Assembly (NCBI RefSeq): GCF_025362475.1
Contig: NZ_JANYGH010000055.1
Coordinates: 186,001-250,000, forward strand
Direction of reading: 5' to 3'
From: Mucilaginibacter sp.
Lineage (GTDB): Bacteria; Bacteroidota; Bacteroidia; Sphingobacteriales; Sphingobacteriaceae
Length of the DNA stretch: 64,000 nucleotides
Below, in pieces: positions 7,461 to 15,943 of this stretch (position 1 is its first letter; each line of letters starts with the position of its first letter). The position numbers and the translations under genes were made by a program. The notes under the pieces are model-generated. The model was not told the DNA's origin and ran no database searches. It worked only from the letters and a program-made list of their open reading frames with translations.

Positions 7461-8507
7461 TCAGGATACAGTTAGCACAATCTTGCCTTGAATGTTTGCT
7501 TGCGCGGCGCGTTCGTGTGCTTTTCGGGCATCGGCAAGCGGAAACGTGCTGTCAATGGCCGCCCGGACCGTACCGTCGTTAAGCAAACGAGCAACTTCCG
7601 CCAGTTGGGCTCCGCTTGAACGCACCTGCGTTGCCGAGACCTTGACACCCAGCTGCTCTGCTTCCGCTGACCCGGAGAAGCCCAAAGGGAATATAGGGAA
7701 CAAAGCGCCGCCGGGTTTTAGCGTACGCAAAAAACGGCCGGTGGTCGGTCCGCCAACTGAGTCAATGACAAGATCGACGTCATGCACAACATCCTCGGCT
7801 GTGGTCTTGGTATAGTCGATGAATTCGTCAGCGCCAAGATCTCGCAGGAACGCTTCATGCTTACCAGATGCTACAGCGATCACATAAGCACCTTTCCATT
7901 TTGCCAGTTGTACTGCGAAGTGCCCTACGCCTCCCCCGGCGCCATTAATAAGCACCTTTTTACCTTTGAGCGGTACCGGCATATGCTTGTCAGGCTGTAG
8001 CGGGTTCTGTACGTCATGTCCCACCTCGATCATGAACTGCCATGCGGTAAGCAATGACATCGGCGCGGCGGCTGCATGCACATGATCAATACCCGCCGGC
8101 TTGAGGGCAACTTCCGATGCTGGCGCGGTTACAATCTCAGCATACGCCTGGCTTGGCCCATAGCTGGGAAAACGAACCATGGAATATACTTCGTCGCCAA
8201 TGGCAAATCCCTCGACATCATCGGCCACCGCCTCAATTACGCCTGAAATGTCTGTGCCGAGAATGATAGGAAAGGGTACTTTCGGCTGCCACTCAGGTGG
8301 CAACATCTTATATCCGTCGCGCAGGTACCAGTCAGGAGGATTGAGACCGATAGCGTGAACGCGAATGCGCACCTCACCCGGCATTATTTCAGGAATGGGT
8401 GCATCCTCGTAGCGCAGTACTTCCGGCCCACCAAATTCGTGCTGACGAATCGCCTTCATCATGGGTATGTTTTGGATCGTATCCGTTTTTATTTCTAATG
8501 GTTCCAT
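7461..8507 (-). CDS. NADP-dependent zinc-free alcohol dehydrogenase / quinone oxidoreductase
   Basis: 348 residues. A GroES-like N-terminal domain (MKAIRQHEFGGPEVLRYED, IGLNPPDWYLRDGY, ILGTDISGVIEAV) is followed by a Rossmann domain with the nucleotide motif INGAGGGVGHFAVQLAKW. No zinc-ligand cysteines are visible, so it belongs to the zinc-independent quinone oxidoreductase group of the MDR superfamily, which reduces quinones or enones with NADPH. Starts at Met16/Met17 (8457-8462) are also possible. Base composition is clearly richer in G and C than its neighbours, hinting at acquisition from another lineage. It is divergent from an HxlR regulator that probably controls it. Confidence 0.88.
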   Translation of the reverse strand: MEPLEIKTDTIQNIPMMKAIRQHEFGGPEVLRYEDAPIPEIMPGEVRIRVHAIGLNPPDWYLRDGYKMLPPEWQPKVPFPIILGTDISGVIEAVADDVEGFAIGDEVYSMVRFPSYGPSQAYAEIVTAPASEVALKPAGIDHVHAAAAPMSLLTAWQFMIEVGHDVQNPLQPDKHMPVPLKGKKVLINGAGGGVGHFAVQLAKWKGAYVIAVASGKHEAFLRDLGADEFIDYTKTTAEDVVHDVDLVIDSVGGPTTGRFLRTLKPGGALFPIFPLGFSGSAEAEQLGVKVSATQVRSSGAQLAEVARLLNDGTVRAAIDSTFPLADARKAHERAAQANIQGKIVLTVS

Positions 8508-8560
8508 TATTTTATGCTTTTATGAACGGCCAAGTTAGATCCTTTGTTTACTTTTGGCAA

Positions 8561-8600
8561 GTATGTACTTATTTGTATCTTACATACCAAAAAGTATGTA
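8561..8600. promoter_or_regulatory. Probable HxlR operator
   Basis: A perfect inverted repeat TACATAC (8581-8587) / GTATGTA (8594-8600) with a 6-base spacer lies between the divergent oxidoreductase and HxlR genes. A third half-site GTATGTA at 8561-8567 is 33 bases from the last one. HxlR proteins bind such dyads and often regulate the neighbouring redox gene. Confidence 0.6.
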
Positions 8601-8633
8601 TTATTGATTATCAATTATTTATATTAAATTAAT

Positions 8634-8984
8634 ATGAAAAATAAATCAGATATCCCCGATTGTATAATCAATTGTGGAGTTGAATATGCCTTTAAACGCA
8701 TAGGCGGAAAATATAAAGCGCGGATCTTGTGGCATTTGGGTATGAAGAACGTATTGCGTTATGGGGAACTAAGCAGGACTTTACCTGATATTACTACTAA
8801 AATGCTCACCCAAACATTGAGGGATCTGGAGGAAGACAAATTGATTGTGCGCAAAATGTACCACGAAGTGCCGCCCAAAGTAGAATATTCTCTGAGTGAC
8901 ACAGGAAAAGAATTGATTCCGTTTATAGAGCACCTGCATCTTTGGGGGAAAAAGCAACTGGAAACTGAATCATTGGTAAAATAA
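8634..8984 (+). CDS. HxlR-family transcription regulator
   Basis: 116 residues of winged-helix HxlR type: CGVEYAFKRIGGKYKARILWHLGMKNVLRYGELSRTLPDITTKMLTQTLRDLEEDKLIVRKMYHEVPPKVEYSLSDTGKEL is the complete family signature. HxlR regulators respond to aldehydes, quinones or disulfide stress and act near their own gene. Cys10 and Cys14 in the N-terminus (DCIINCGVEYA) could be redox-sensitive, as in YodB/HypR-type members. The divergent oxidoreductase is the obvious target. Confidence 0.93.
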   Translation: MKNKSDIPDCIINCGVEYAFKRIGGKYKARILWHLGMKNVLRYGELSRTLPDITTKMLTQTLRDLEEDKLIVRKMYHEVPPKVEYSLSDTGKELIPFIEHLHLWGKKQLETESLVK

Positions 8985-9032
8985 AATTAACCTGCACGGC
9001 GCGAAATTTCAATATGCTATTCCGCGCTGTAA

Positions 9033-9067
9033 ACAAGCTGCCTCCAAATCAGGCGGCTTGTTTTTTT
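9033..9067 (+). terminator. Strong terminator
   Basis: ACAAGCTGCCT (9033-9043) pairs with AGGCGGCTTGT (9051-9061) with one G-T pair and a loop of 7, followed by seven T from 9061. It ends the hxlR transcript; the mirror T-rich side also lies after the Lrp gene on the other strand. Confidence 0.85.
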
Positions 9068-9132
9068 ATTTCAATCCGAGGTAGACTTTTGAAAGCATGT
9101 TGTTCCCCCTAAAGACCAGTGCCCTATCCTCC

Positions 9133-9606
9133 TCATGCTGTCCCGAACATGTATCCGGTTTCTTTTTTGGCTTCCGACATCACGAAGAAACTTTGCATGT
9201 TACCCACATCCGGCAATTTCGAAAGCTTTTTGATCAGCACCTCGTTATACTCATCCATATCTTTGATGGCCAGGCGCAGCAGGAAGTCAAACGCCCCGGT
9301 CATATGATAACATTCCAGTACCTCAGGTAATTTGATTACTTCCTCCATAAAGGCCATCAGGCTTTCCTGTGAATGTACTCGCACATGGACCTGGGTATAA
9401 GCGATCAGCCCCTTACCAACCTTTTTGTGGTTAATGATGGCCGTATAACGCTGAATATATCCGTCCTCCTGCAGCCGGCGGATCCTGGCATGTATAGGGG
9501 TGATCGTTTTATGCAGTAAATGGGCGATCTCTTTATGTGTCAGGCGGGCGTCCTGCTCCAGCAGTCTCAATATACCCAGGTCCGTTTTATCTAATACGTG
9601 ATCCAT
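9133..9606 (-). CDS. Lrp/AsnC-family transcription regulator
   Basis: 157 residues. N-terminal HTH: LDKTDLGILRLLEQDARLTHKEIAHLLHKTITPIHARIRRLQEDGYI, then an RAM effector domain (VHVRVHSQESLMAFMEE, VLECYHMTGAFDFLLRLAIKDMDEYNEVL). These proteins sense amino acids. The start codon comes one base after the stop of the fbp remnant on the same strand, so the two share a transcript. The nearby serC operon suggests serine/threonine metabolism as a target, but that is inference. Confidence 0.92.
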   Translation of the reverse strand: MDHVLDKTDLGILRLLEQDARLTHKEIAHLLHKTITPIHARIRRLQEDGYIQRYTAIINHKKVGKGLIAYTQVHVRVHSQESLMAFMEEVIKLPEVLECYHMTGAFDFLLRLAIKDMDEYNEVLIKKLSKLPDVGNMQSFFVMSEAKKETGYMFGTA

Positions 9607-9607
9607 T

Positions 9608-9883
9608 TTAAGCGGGGATTAAAGCATTTGCGGTTAATAATAAGTTTTCAGCCTTTTCGACCATTAATTTTAAGCCGATAAAGATCGGGGACCGTTGATG
9701 TAAACTGGTTATTGCGATCTCCAGGATACGTTCGGCGCCCTTACCCACCTTTCCGCCTGTCCGCTCTGCCAGGAAGGCCATCGGATTACATTCGTAAACC
9801 AGCCGTAAAAGCTCGCCTTTTGCGCAGGGGAAATCAGCCTGTTTTTCAATAGAAAATTGCCCTAAAGTGATCACTTCGGTCAT
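9608..9883 (-). pseudogene. fbp: fbp with internal deletion (class I fructose-1,6-bisphosphatase remnant)
   Basis: An open frame of 91 residues joins the two ends of FBPase. Residues 1-26 (TLGQFSIEKQADFPCAKGEL) match the family's N-terminus, and the rest (LRLVYECNPMAFLAERTGGK, ILEIAITSLHQRSPIFIGLK, MVEKAENLL) the C-terminus with its substrate-binding Y-E-C-N-P-M-A-F loop. About 230-250 residues of the normal 330-340 are missing, including the metal-binding DPLDGSSN region. The junction falls where KGEL at one end resembles the KGKL-type sequence before LRL at the other. It cannot be a working enzyme. Confidence 0.85.
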
Positions 9884-10233
9884 ATACTTAGTGTAATTAA
9901 TACATTAATTAACTTATGAATTGAATAGGTGCAAAGTAAGGTTAAATTCATTGATTTTTCAAAATATACACATGATATTAACCTTTCAACTACATGAGCT
10001 GACATGAAAAACAAAACAGAAAGTGTATTCAACTAAAGAGTTTATGCACTTAATTTCATGAAATCAGGCACCAATCGTCACCTGTTTGGAAAAATTGACT
10101 AAAAAATCAATGGATTTTGGTCATGTTTTCCAAAGTGCAAATGAAGTGTGGTTTTAATGACCAAAACATTAAAACTTTGTATAGAAATCGGGAGCCCAAT
10201 CCTGCATTTTCCAACCAATTATAAAATGCCTGT
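9884..10233. other. 350-bp gene-free region between divergent fbp remnant and serC
   Basis: No coding frame of note. AT-rich. It should hold promoters for both directions. The only strong feature is the inverted repeat at 10115-10166 listed separately. Confidence 0.6.
10115..10166. promoter_or_regulatory. Inverted repeat upstream of serC
   Basis: TTTTGGTCA (10115-10123) and TGACCAAAA (10158-10166) are perfect 9-base inverted arms separated by 34 bases, ending 67 bases before the serC start. The spacing of about four helical turns suits a looping or multimeric regulator such as the neighbouring Lrp protein; binding is inferred. Confidence 0.4.
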
Positions 10234-11328
10234 ATGCTGACTAAAAAACACAATTTCGGGGCGGGGCCATGTATCCTGCCGGATTCCGTATTAACACGAG
10301 CTTCGGAAGCCGTGAAGCACTGGGACAGGGCGGATCTGTCCATTTTAGAGATCTCCCACCGTTCCACAGAATTTGAGCTGGTCGTTCGCGAAACCGAATT
10401 TCTGGTCAGGGAACTCCTCGATGTTCCCGAAACCTACAGCATCCTCTTTTTACAGGGCGGTGCCAGTATGCAATTTGCAATGGTGCCCATGAATTTTTTG
10501 GGCACAGGGCAAAAAGCGGCATACCTCGAGGCTGGTTTCTTTGGCGAAAAAGCCATTAAAGAAGCCAGGATCTCGGGCGATGTTACTGTGGTGGCAACCT
10601 CAAAAGATACCCATTACCGATCTATCCCCAGGGAATACAATATCCCTGCAGATGCGGCGTACTTTCATACTACTTCCAATAATACCATAGAAGGAACCGA
10701 AATGTTCAACTTCCCGAAATCGCCGGTCCCGGTTGTTTGCGACATGTCTTCTGATATTTTCAGCAGGGTGATCAATATCAGCGACTTTGACCTCATTTAC
10801 GCCGGCGCACAAAAGAATATGGGGCCGGCAGGCATGACACTGGTTATTGTTAAAAACAGCTTTTTAGACGGCATCAAAAACCCTGTACATGCGATCCTCG
10901 ATTATCGGGTATACCGGGCCAACGGCTCGATGTACAATACGCCGCCCGTATTCGCGATCTATACCGCCATGCTCAACCTGCAATGGTTAAAAAGTAAAGG
11001 CGGTGTGAAGTTCATACATATGGCAAACCTGGCCAAGGCGCAATTACTCTATGACGAGATAGACAACAACCCCTTGTTTTACGGATTGGCCGAAAAGACC
11101 GACCGTTCCCTGATGAATGTAACCTTCCGGATGTACGACAAGGAAAAGGAAGAGGAATTTCTTAGCTATGCTGCCGGGCGGGGCATGGTAGGGATCAAAG
11201 GCTACCGTACCATTGGCGGGTTCAGAGCCTCCCTTTACAATGCGCTCCCCCTTGAAAGTGTGCAGGCCCTGGTGGACTGTATGAAAACTTACATATTCAA
11301 AACAAAACAAAACCTGGTTCAGGTATAA
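10234..11328 (+). CDS. serC: Phosphoserine aminotransferase
   Basis: 364 residues, full length for SerC. It converts 3-phosphohydroxypyruvate and glutamate to phosphoserine, the second step of serine synthesis, with PLP. Key marks: HNFGAGPCILPDSVL at the N-terminus, FLQGGASMQFAMVPMNFL, and YAGAQKNMGPAG with the PLP-binding Lys194. The C-terminal RASLYNALPLESVQALVDCM is also standard. In Bacteroidota serC is commonly followed by serA and a DUF1015 gene; here DUF1015 follows directly after 9 bases and serA is missing from the window. Codon use is GC-richer than most of the window. Confidence 0.96.
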   Translation: MLTKKHNFGAGPCILPDSVLTRASEAVKHWDRADLSILEISHRSTEFELVVRETEFLVRELLDVPETYSILFLQGGASMQFAMVPMNFLGTGQKAAYLEAGFFGEKAIKEARISGDVTVVATSKDTHYRSIPREYNIPADAAYFHTTSNNTIEGTEMFNFPKSPVPVVCDMSSDIFSRVINISDFDLIYAGAQKNMGPAGMTLVIVKNSFLDGIKNPVHAILDYRVYRANGSMYNTPPVFAIYTAMLNLQWLKSKGGVKFIHMANLAKAQLLYDEIDNNPLFYGLAEKTDRSLMNVTFRMYDKEKEEEFLSYAAGRGMVGIKGYRTIGGFRASLYNALPLESVQALVDCMKTYIFKTKQNLVQV

Positions 11329-11337
11329 AACATAAAG

Positions 11338-12534
11338 ATGGCCACTATTCAACCCTTTCGCGCGCTGCGCCCGAATTCATTTTATGCCGATCAATTGGTA
11401 TTTCCCGGTGATGAGCAGGTCTTCTTCTTTGGTATAGGTGAAAAAGAACATCCGCTACTGCCCCTGAAAGCCCAGCTGGAAGCGCCGGCCCGTCTCCGTC
11501 CGGAAACTGCCCATAGCCAGGAAAAGGCATACCATGACATCCGGGAAGCACTCAAATGTTTATTGCGGCTGGAACGCGTAAAGCAGGATGCACAACCCGG
11601 AATTTATATCTATGAGATTGTGCACCGTAATTACCGCCAAACCGGTATCTGGGCATTGACATCTATCCGGGACTTCTTCGACGGCAGGATCAGACTGCAT
11701 GAACAGACGCTCGCCGACAGCGAACGCCGGATCTGTAATTACCGTAAGCATACTGGTCTGGAAGGGAGCCCGGTTTTATTGACTTATCAGCCGGACATTA
11801 CAATCAACAGGGTCATTGCGGAAACCTGCGCCAATACCCGAAAATCAACGGTGGGAAACCGGAAGAGCCTGCACCGCATCTGGAAGATAGAAGACAGTGA
11901 AACGCTCCTTAAACTACAGGATGCTTTCTCCCGGATCGAAACCGTTTATATGGCTGACGGGCACCACAGGCTGGCTTCAACGGCCTGTCTGGCGCTTGAA
12001 TCTGGCACAGACGAGTATATTTCTTCACTTTATATAGCCTCCGACCAGCTACGGATCATTGAATATTACCGCCTGGTCCTTCCTGATACCGCTGTAAACG
12101 AAGTTGACCTGTTCTCCCGCTTAAGCGAACTATTTACGATCATTCCAAGCGAAGGGAACTTACCGGTCAAGCCCCATTCAGCTAACATCCTGGGGATCTG
12201 CATCCACAGTAAATGGCATGAATTACATGCGAAATCCCCCGCAGCGCTGGATGTGGTTCTCTTACAGGATGAGGTCCTGGCGAAGATTTTCCGGATCAGC
12301 GATCCCAGGAATGATACCCGCTTGAAATGTATCGGCGGCGAAAAAGCGATGGAAGAAACCCTGGCATTGCTCCGGGCTGAACCTTCGGCCATTGCCTTTA
12401 CGCTTTGCCCAATGACGGTGCAGCAGTTGATCAGCGCGGCTGATGCCGGACAGATCCTGCCGCCAAAATCAACCTGGATCGACCCTAAAGTACCCTATGG
12501 CCTTTTAATGTATCAGCACAATACCGTTGGCTAA
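11338..12534 (+). CDS. DUF1015-family protein
   Basis: 398 residues. N-terminal IQPFRALRPN and the central MADGHHRLASTACLAL carry the family's ADGHHR signature; EIVHRNYRQTGIWALTSIRDFFDGRIRLHEQT is another conserved block. DUF1015 proteins are HTH/ParB-like-fold proteins tied by gene neighbourhood to serine metabolism; a few relatives have been linked to serine kinase activity (SerK/SbnI-type), but this one is untested. It starts 9 bases after serC and surely belongs to its operon. Confidence 0.88.
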   Translation: MATIQPFRALRPNSFYADQLVFPGDEQVFFFGIGEKEHPLLPLKAQLEAPARLRPETAHSQEKAYHDIREALKCLLRLERVKQDAQPGIYIYEIVHRNYRQTGIWALTSIRDFFDGRIRLHEQTLADSERRICNYRKHTGLEGSPVLLTYQPDITINRVIAETCANTRKSTVGNRKSLHRIWKIEDSETLLKLQDAFSRIETVYMADGHHRLASTACLALESGTDEYISSLYIASDQLRIIEYYRLVLPDTAVNEVDLFSRLSELFTIIPSEGNLPVKPHSANILGICIHSKWHELHAKSPAALDVVLLQDEVLAKIFRISDPRNDTRLKCIGGEKAMEETLALLRAEPSAIAFTLCPMTVQQLISAADAGQILPPKSTWIDPKVPYGLLMYQHNTVG

Positions 12535-12592
12535 GCCCCCGAAAATCTAACAAATTCAGCAAAACAGAAATGGCCGTAAATAAAATAGCAGC

Positions 12593-12697
12593 ATGAAAAA
12601 AGACAAGATCCTCATTATTGGTGCCTGCGGGCAGATCGGCACCGAATTAGCAATTGCCTTAGATAGGCAATACGGCTGTATTTTCCAGAAGGCTTGA
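12593..12697 (+). pseudogene. 5' stub of an NAD-dependent threonine dehydrogenase/epimerase gene
   Basis: The frame MKKDKILIIGACGQIGTELAIALDRQYG then stops after 34 codons. LIIGACGQIG is the nucleotide-binding start of the short-chain L-threonine 3-dehydrogenase found in Bacteroidota. Everything after the first beta-alpha unit is gone. It lies 58 bases behind the DUF1015 gene, in the same direction, so it was probably the last gene of the serine/threonine operon. Confidence 0.65.
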
Positions 12698-12793
12698 CCA
12701 TGGATGTTCAGCACTTTGTGTAAGATGAAAAAACAATGGCTTCTGGATGTAAATAGGTTGATATGGTCAAAGTGTTTCATAAGAACTGGTTTG

Positions 12794-13343
12794 CTATTTC
12801 AGAACAAACGGGGCAAAGGAGCCGGAATCTCTATGCAAACCTCTTTTCTTAAGATAAACCAGCAGTTCCCTTGGCCTGTCTGTTTAAATAATGGTTGCGC
12901 CTTGTTCAATCAACCAGTCCCAGCTGTCTTTGATGTTGCCAACATCAATAGCGGTGTCATCATCGTGCCCTGCATTCAGGCTCGCCCAAAGCGAATTGAT
13001 CCATATTTTTGATCCCTTACGGTTGATAAATAGGTGATTTGCCAAAACAGCTGATGTATCCTTTTTAAAATTAAGTTCAAACGCTACCGGTTGTATATGT
13101 TGCTGGTAATCGTTGATCGTTTGCATAGCATGAGGCTTATCCAGGTCAACAACAGCCATGAAAGTAATGCTATCTATAATGGAAGGATAGCCGTTCCTTT
13201 ACCTTACTATAAACCGCATCTGTTTTAAAAATGGCTTGTTTTAAGGTACCGGTATTTTTAAGTACCTGGTAAGCTTCATCATAATAATCGTAACTTTTAT
13301 CCAGATTAGCTCGACCATAACCATTCGGATCACCCTGCGCCAT
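12794..13343 (-). pseudogene. Glycerophosphodiester phosphodiesterase C-terminal remnant
   Basis: Minus-strand translation gives GDPNGYGRANLDKSYDYYDE, then after a 1-base frameshift near 13180 DSITFMAVVDLDKP and WINSLWASLNAGHDDDTA to DSWDWLIEQGATII, then a TAA (12884-12886) where the family has Gln, then TDRPRELLVYLKKRGLHRDS. This is the second half of a GDPD enzyme, which hydrolyses glycerophosphodiesters. The N-terminal catalytic half is missing, and there are two further lesions. Some 95 bases between it and the tdh stub are not recognisable. Confidence 0.75.
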
Positions 13344-13387
13344 TCAAATTCTTCCAACGCTTTAAAACAAGCCAAGTGGGCACTATA

Positions 13388-13439
13388 ATAAAGTGAGGGT
13401 AAAATCTCATATTTTCTGTCATAAAGTGATGGTAAAATC
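13388..13439. repeat. Two 19-bp direct repeats, 33-bp period
   Basis: ATAAAGTGAGGGTAAAATC at 13388-13406 and ATAAAGTGATGGTAAAATC at 13421-13439 differ at one base. They lie between the GDPD remnant and the MFS gene. They may be operators for the MFS gene or a scar of a lost insertion. Confidence 0.6.
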
Positions 13440-13552
13440 ATTGCTTGCCTTTATGAAGTGTAGTGGTTGATCGATATCAGTATAAAAATATTTTTTGACG
13501 GTAACACGCCCTTCCGCTCCAATTCGCGTATAGACGACCATCTAAGGCTGAT

Positions 13553-14797
13553 TTATTCCATCATTAGTCCAATTTCTTCTTCCTCTATTGCAGCTGCCTG
13601 TTTTGGGCTGACGGTGCGTTCAATCCATTTAACTCGCAAAACAAGCACCAGTATGCATAAGATCAATATCGAATAACTTGCACCCAGCCACGCTTGGCTG
13701 TTAATATGGAGCGCTTTTACGACGACGAAGCTAAATGCAGAGGTTGAAATGATGTACCCACCACCGGTCAGCCCGCTGGCCATACCGCCATATTGAGAGA
13801 ACCGCGTTAAACAATAGGCCAGCATACCATTAAATATAAACCCGGCTGCTGAATGAAGTAAGATGACATAAGCCATCAAAGTATATAAATTATGCACCTG
13901 CAAGGTTAGCAGGATTAAGCAACCGGAAAGCAATAGCTGAATGACAGCTCCCGCAAACATCCGTTTAAAGAATGGCCTGGAAAGAACAGCTTTGGAGATC
14001 AAGCTGCCACCGAGCATGGCCAAACCGGAGATCATAGAACAATTGCCGGTGACGGTCGCGGGGTAATGCATTACTTGCTCGATCAGAAACGGGCTTGACA
14101 TATTATAGACCATCAAAACACCGTAGGAAAGTCCCAAAATAAACAGGCCTGCTGTGAAATCCCAGGTACTGATCATCAGGCGGTAAGCTTTCCCGATAGT
14201 TTTCAGGCGGAAGGGTACTTTTATGGCAATCGTTTCGCCGCTGAAGATCAGTTCTAACAGGAGAAACACCAGACCGAAACAACCAAGAAAATAGAAGTTG
14301 GACTGCCAGCCAAAATGGGTCTGTAGAAATCCCCCGGCAAAGGGCGCAAGAATGGGAGCTGCCGACCAGATGATCGAAAAAAGACTAGTATAGTGCTTTA
14401 GCTTATCGCCTGAAAACAGGTCGAAGAAATAAGATCGTTTACTAACCACGATTACGGCGGACATCAATCCTTGTAGGGCACGCATATAATAGATTACTTG
14501 CAGGTTACCGGTATTGGCAATCACAAAGCTGGCGACACTAAAACCCGCCAGTGCAATGATGTTGGGCCTGTAGCGGCCATAGCTGTCAAGCACGCCTCCT
14601 ACCAATAACTGGCCTATGCCATAGGTAGCTAAAAATATGGAAATGGATAGTTGTATGGCTGCCGGTGTTGCACCCAGTCTCGTGCTCATATCTGGCAAGG
14701 ATGGAATATAGATATCCAGCGCGAAACCGGTAATCGGGATAAGGCAAAATGCCAGGATGGTACCTATGGCTTTATTTGATTCTTTGATGTTTTTCAT
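13553..14797 (-). CDS. Bcr/CflA-type MFS drug efflux transporter
   Basis: 414 residues from Met8 of the open frame (ATG at 14795-14797), which gives the usual MKNIKESNK start; a start at 14816-14818 is the alternative. Twelve hydrophobic segments fill the protein. The signature PITGFALDIYIPSLPDMSTRLGATPAAIQLSISIFLATYGIGQLLVGGVLDSYGRYRP marks the Bcr/CflA subfamily of proton-driven multidrug exporters. Substrate unknown. The divergent-upstream AraC gene lies 85 bases away on the same strand and could be its regulator. Confidence 0.9.
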   Translation of the reverse strand: MKNIKESNKAIGTILAFCLIPITGFALDIYIPSLPDMSTRLGATPAAIQLSISIFLATYGIGQLLVGGVLDSYGRYRPNIIALAGFSVASFVIANTGNLQVIYYMRALQGLMSAVIVVSKRSYFFDLFSGDKLKHYTSLFSIIWSAAPILAPFAGGFLQTHFGWQSNFYFLGCFGLVFLLLELIFSGETIAIKVPFRLKTIGKAYRLMISTWDFTAGLFILGLSYGVLMVYNMSSPFLIEQVMHYPATVTGNCSMISGLAMLGGSLISKAVLSRPFFKRMFAGAVIQLLLSGCLILLTLQVHNLYTLMAYVILLHSAAGFIFNGMLAYCLTRFSQYGGMASGLTGGGYIISTSAFSFVVVKALHINSQAWLGASYSILILCILVLVLRVKWIERTVSPKQAAAIEEEEIGLMME

Positions 14798-14882
14798 AAC
14801 TTGCTTTATATGGTACAAATGTACCCGGGCAAGCCTGTCTGCAGGTAAGATGAATCAAAGCAATGCTTATACAAATCAAATA

Positions 14883-15791
14883 TTAACTTACCTGTCTCCA
14901 ATGTTCCCTGAACAGCAGCGGCGTGGTTCTTGTATTTTGCTTGAAATACTTATTGAAATGAGAAGGATATTCGAAGCCAAGCGTGTAGGCGATCTGGGCT
15001 GCATCCCAATCCGTATGCAGCAGCAGTGTTTTAGCCTCTTCCACAATCCGTTCGTGGATAATCTCCCGGGTGGTTTTACCGGTCGCTTTTTTCACAACAT
15101 TGTTCAAATAATTAACATGGACATGTAACTGGTCGGCGTAGGCAGCCGGTGTGAGGAACCGTAACGGATTTTCAGGTGAATCAACCGGGAATTGCAGGTT
15201 CAGCACACCGAAAAACCTGGCGATCAAACGATCATTGGAATTATCCTGCTGTACCGGCCCCTGCAAACGAATACCTTCCAGTATCATCATTTGCAGCAGG
15301 CTCCTGATCGTATCGTATTTATAAAGATATTGGCTGGCAAGCAAAGCTTCCATTTCCCTGTACATATGGACAAACCGGTCACTTTGCCCTGCATTTAATG
15401 GAATAACGGCAGGTACGGCCGGGTTAAATAAAGCACTCTGGTATCTGATATCCTGCCGGATGGTATTCAATAAAAAAGTATCATTGAAAAGACAATAGTA
15501 ACCTGATTGTAAATCTGACATTTTTTGATACGCCGATGGAACAGCCGGATTGTAAAATATAATACCCCCGTTTTCAATCGGTATATCTTTATCTGCTGCT
15601 TTATGGATACCATCACCGATGATTAGGCTTATCTTATAATAATCCCGGCGATTGTAAGGCGTTTGCTTAGTCAGGCAAATACGTTCCTTTACGTTAAAAT
15701 GGCTCACATTCGCTTTGGAAAGCAGCTCAGCTGGCATTTGCTGATGAGTGCGCTGATAAAACTCTGGCAACGTTTCTGTTCCTATTTGCAT
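14883..15791 (-). CDS. AraC-family transcription regulator
   Basis: 302 residues from the ATG at 15789-15791 (MQIGTETLPEFYQRTHQQMP); the frame extends 45 codons upstream but that part is hydrophobic and not typical. The N-terminal sensor domain (about 1-190) is of the Bacteroidota type. The C-terminal double HTH is complete: FLTPAAYADQLHVHVNYLNNVVKKATGKTTREIIHERIVEEAKTLLLHTDWDAAQIAYTLGFEYPSHFNKYFKQNTRTTPLLFR. It lies just ahead of the MFS gene in the same direction, so local control of drug efflux is plausible. Confidence 0.92.
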   Translation of the reverse strand: MQIGTETLPEFYQRTHQQMPAELLSKANVSHFNVKERICLTKQTPYNRRDYYKISLIIGDGIHKAADKDIPIENGGIIFYNPAVPSAYQKMSDLQSGYYCLFNDTFLLNTIRQDIRYQSALFNPAVPAVIPLNAGQSDRFVHMYREMEALLASQYLYKYDTIRSLLQMMILEGIRLQGPVQQDNSNDRLIARFFGVLNLQFPVDSPENPLRFLTPAAYADQLHVHVNYLNNVVKKATGKTTREIIHERIVEEAKTLLLHTDWDAAQIAYTLGFEYPSHFNKYFKQNTRTTPLLFREHWRQVS

Positions 15792-15943
15792 GGCTTGATT
15801 ATTATACAAGTCAAATATAAGGCAGATTAATAAGCATAGTTGATATGTAGGAAGAAATGACCAGTGATTTACAATGTATGCCTCGCCCCCTTCAAAGATG
15901 GTTCTGTTAAAGACACCCAGGGCCATATCTTAGTGGAAGACTT

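Noticed and set aside
12556..13012. Open frames on both strands around 12.6-13.0 kb
   Set aside because: They overlap the tdh stub and the GDPD remnant, and their products look unlike proteins.
13241..13441. Minus-strand frame of 66 codons upstream of the GDPD remnant
   Set aside because: It spans the direct repeats and the out-of-frame side of the remnant; no family pattern.
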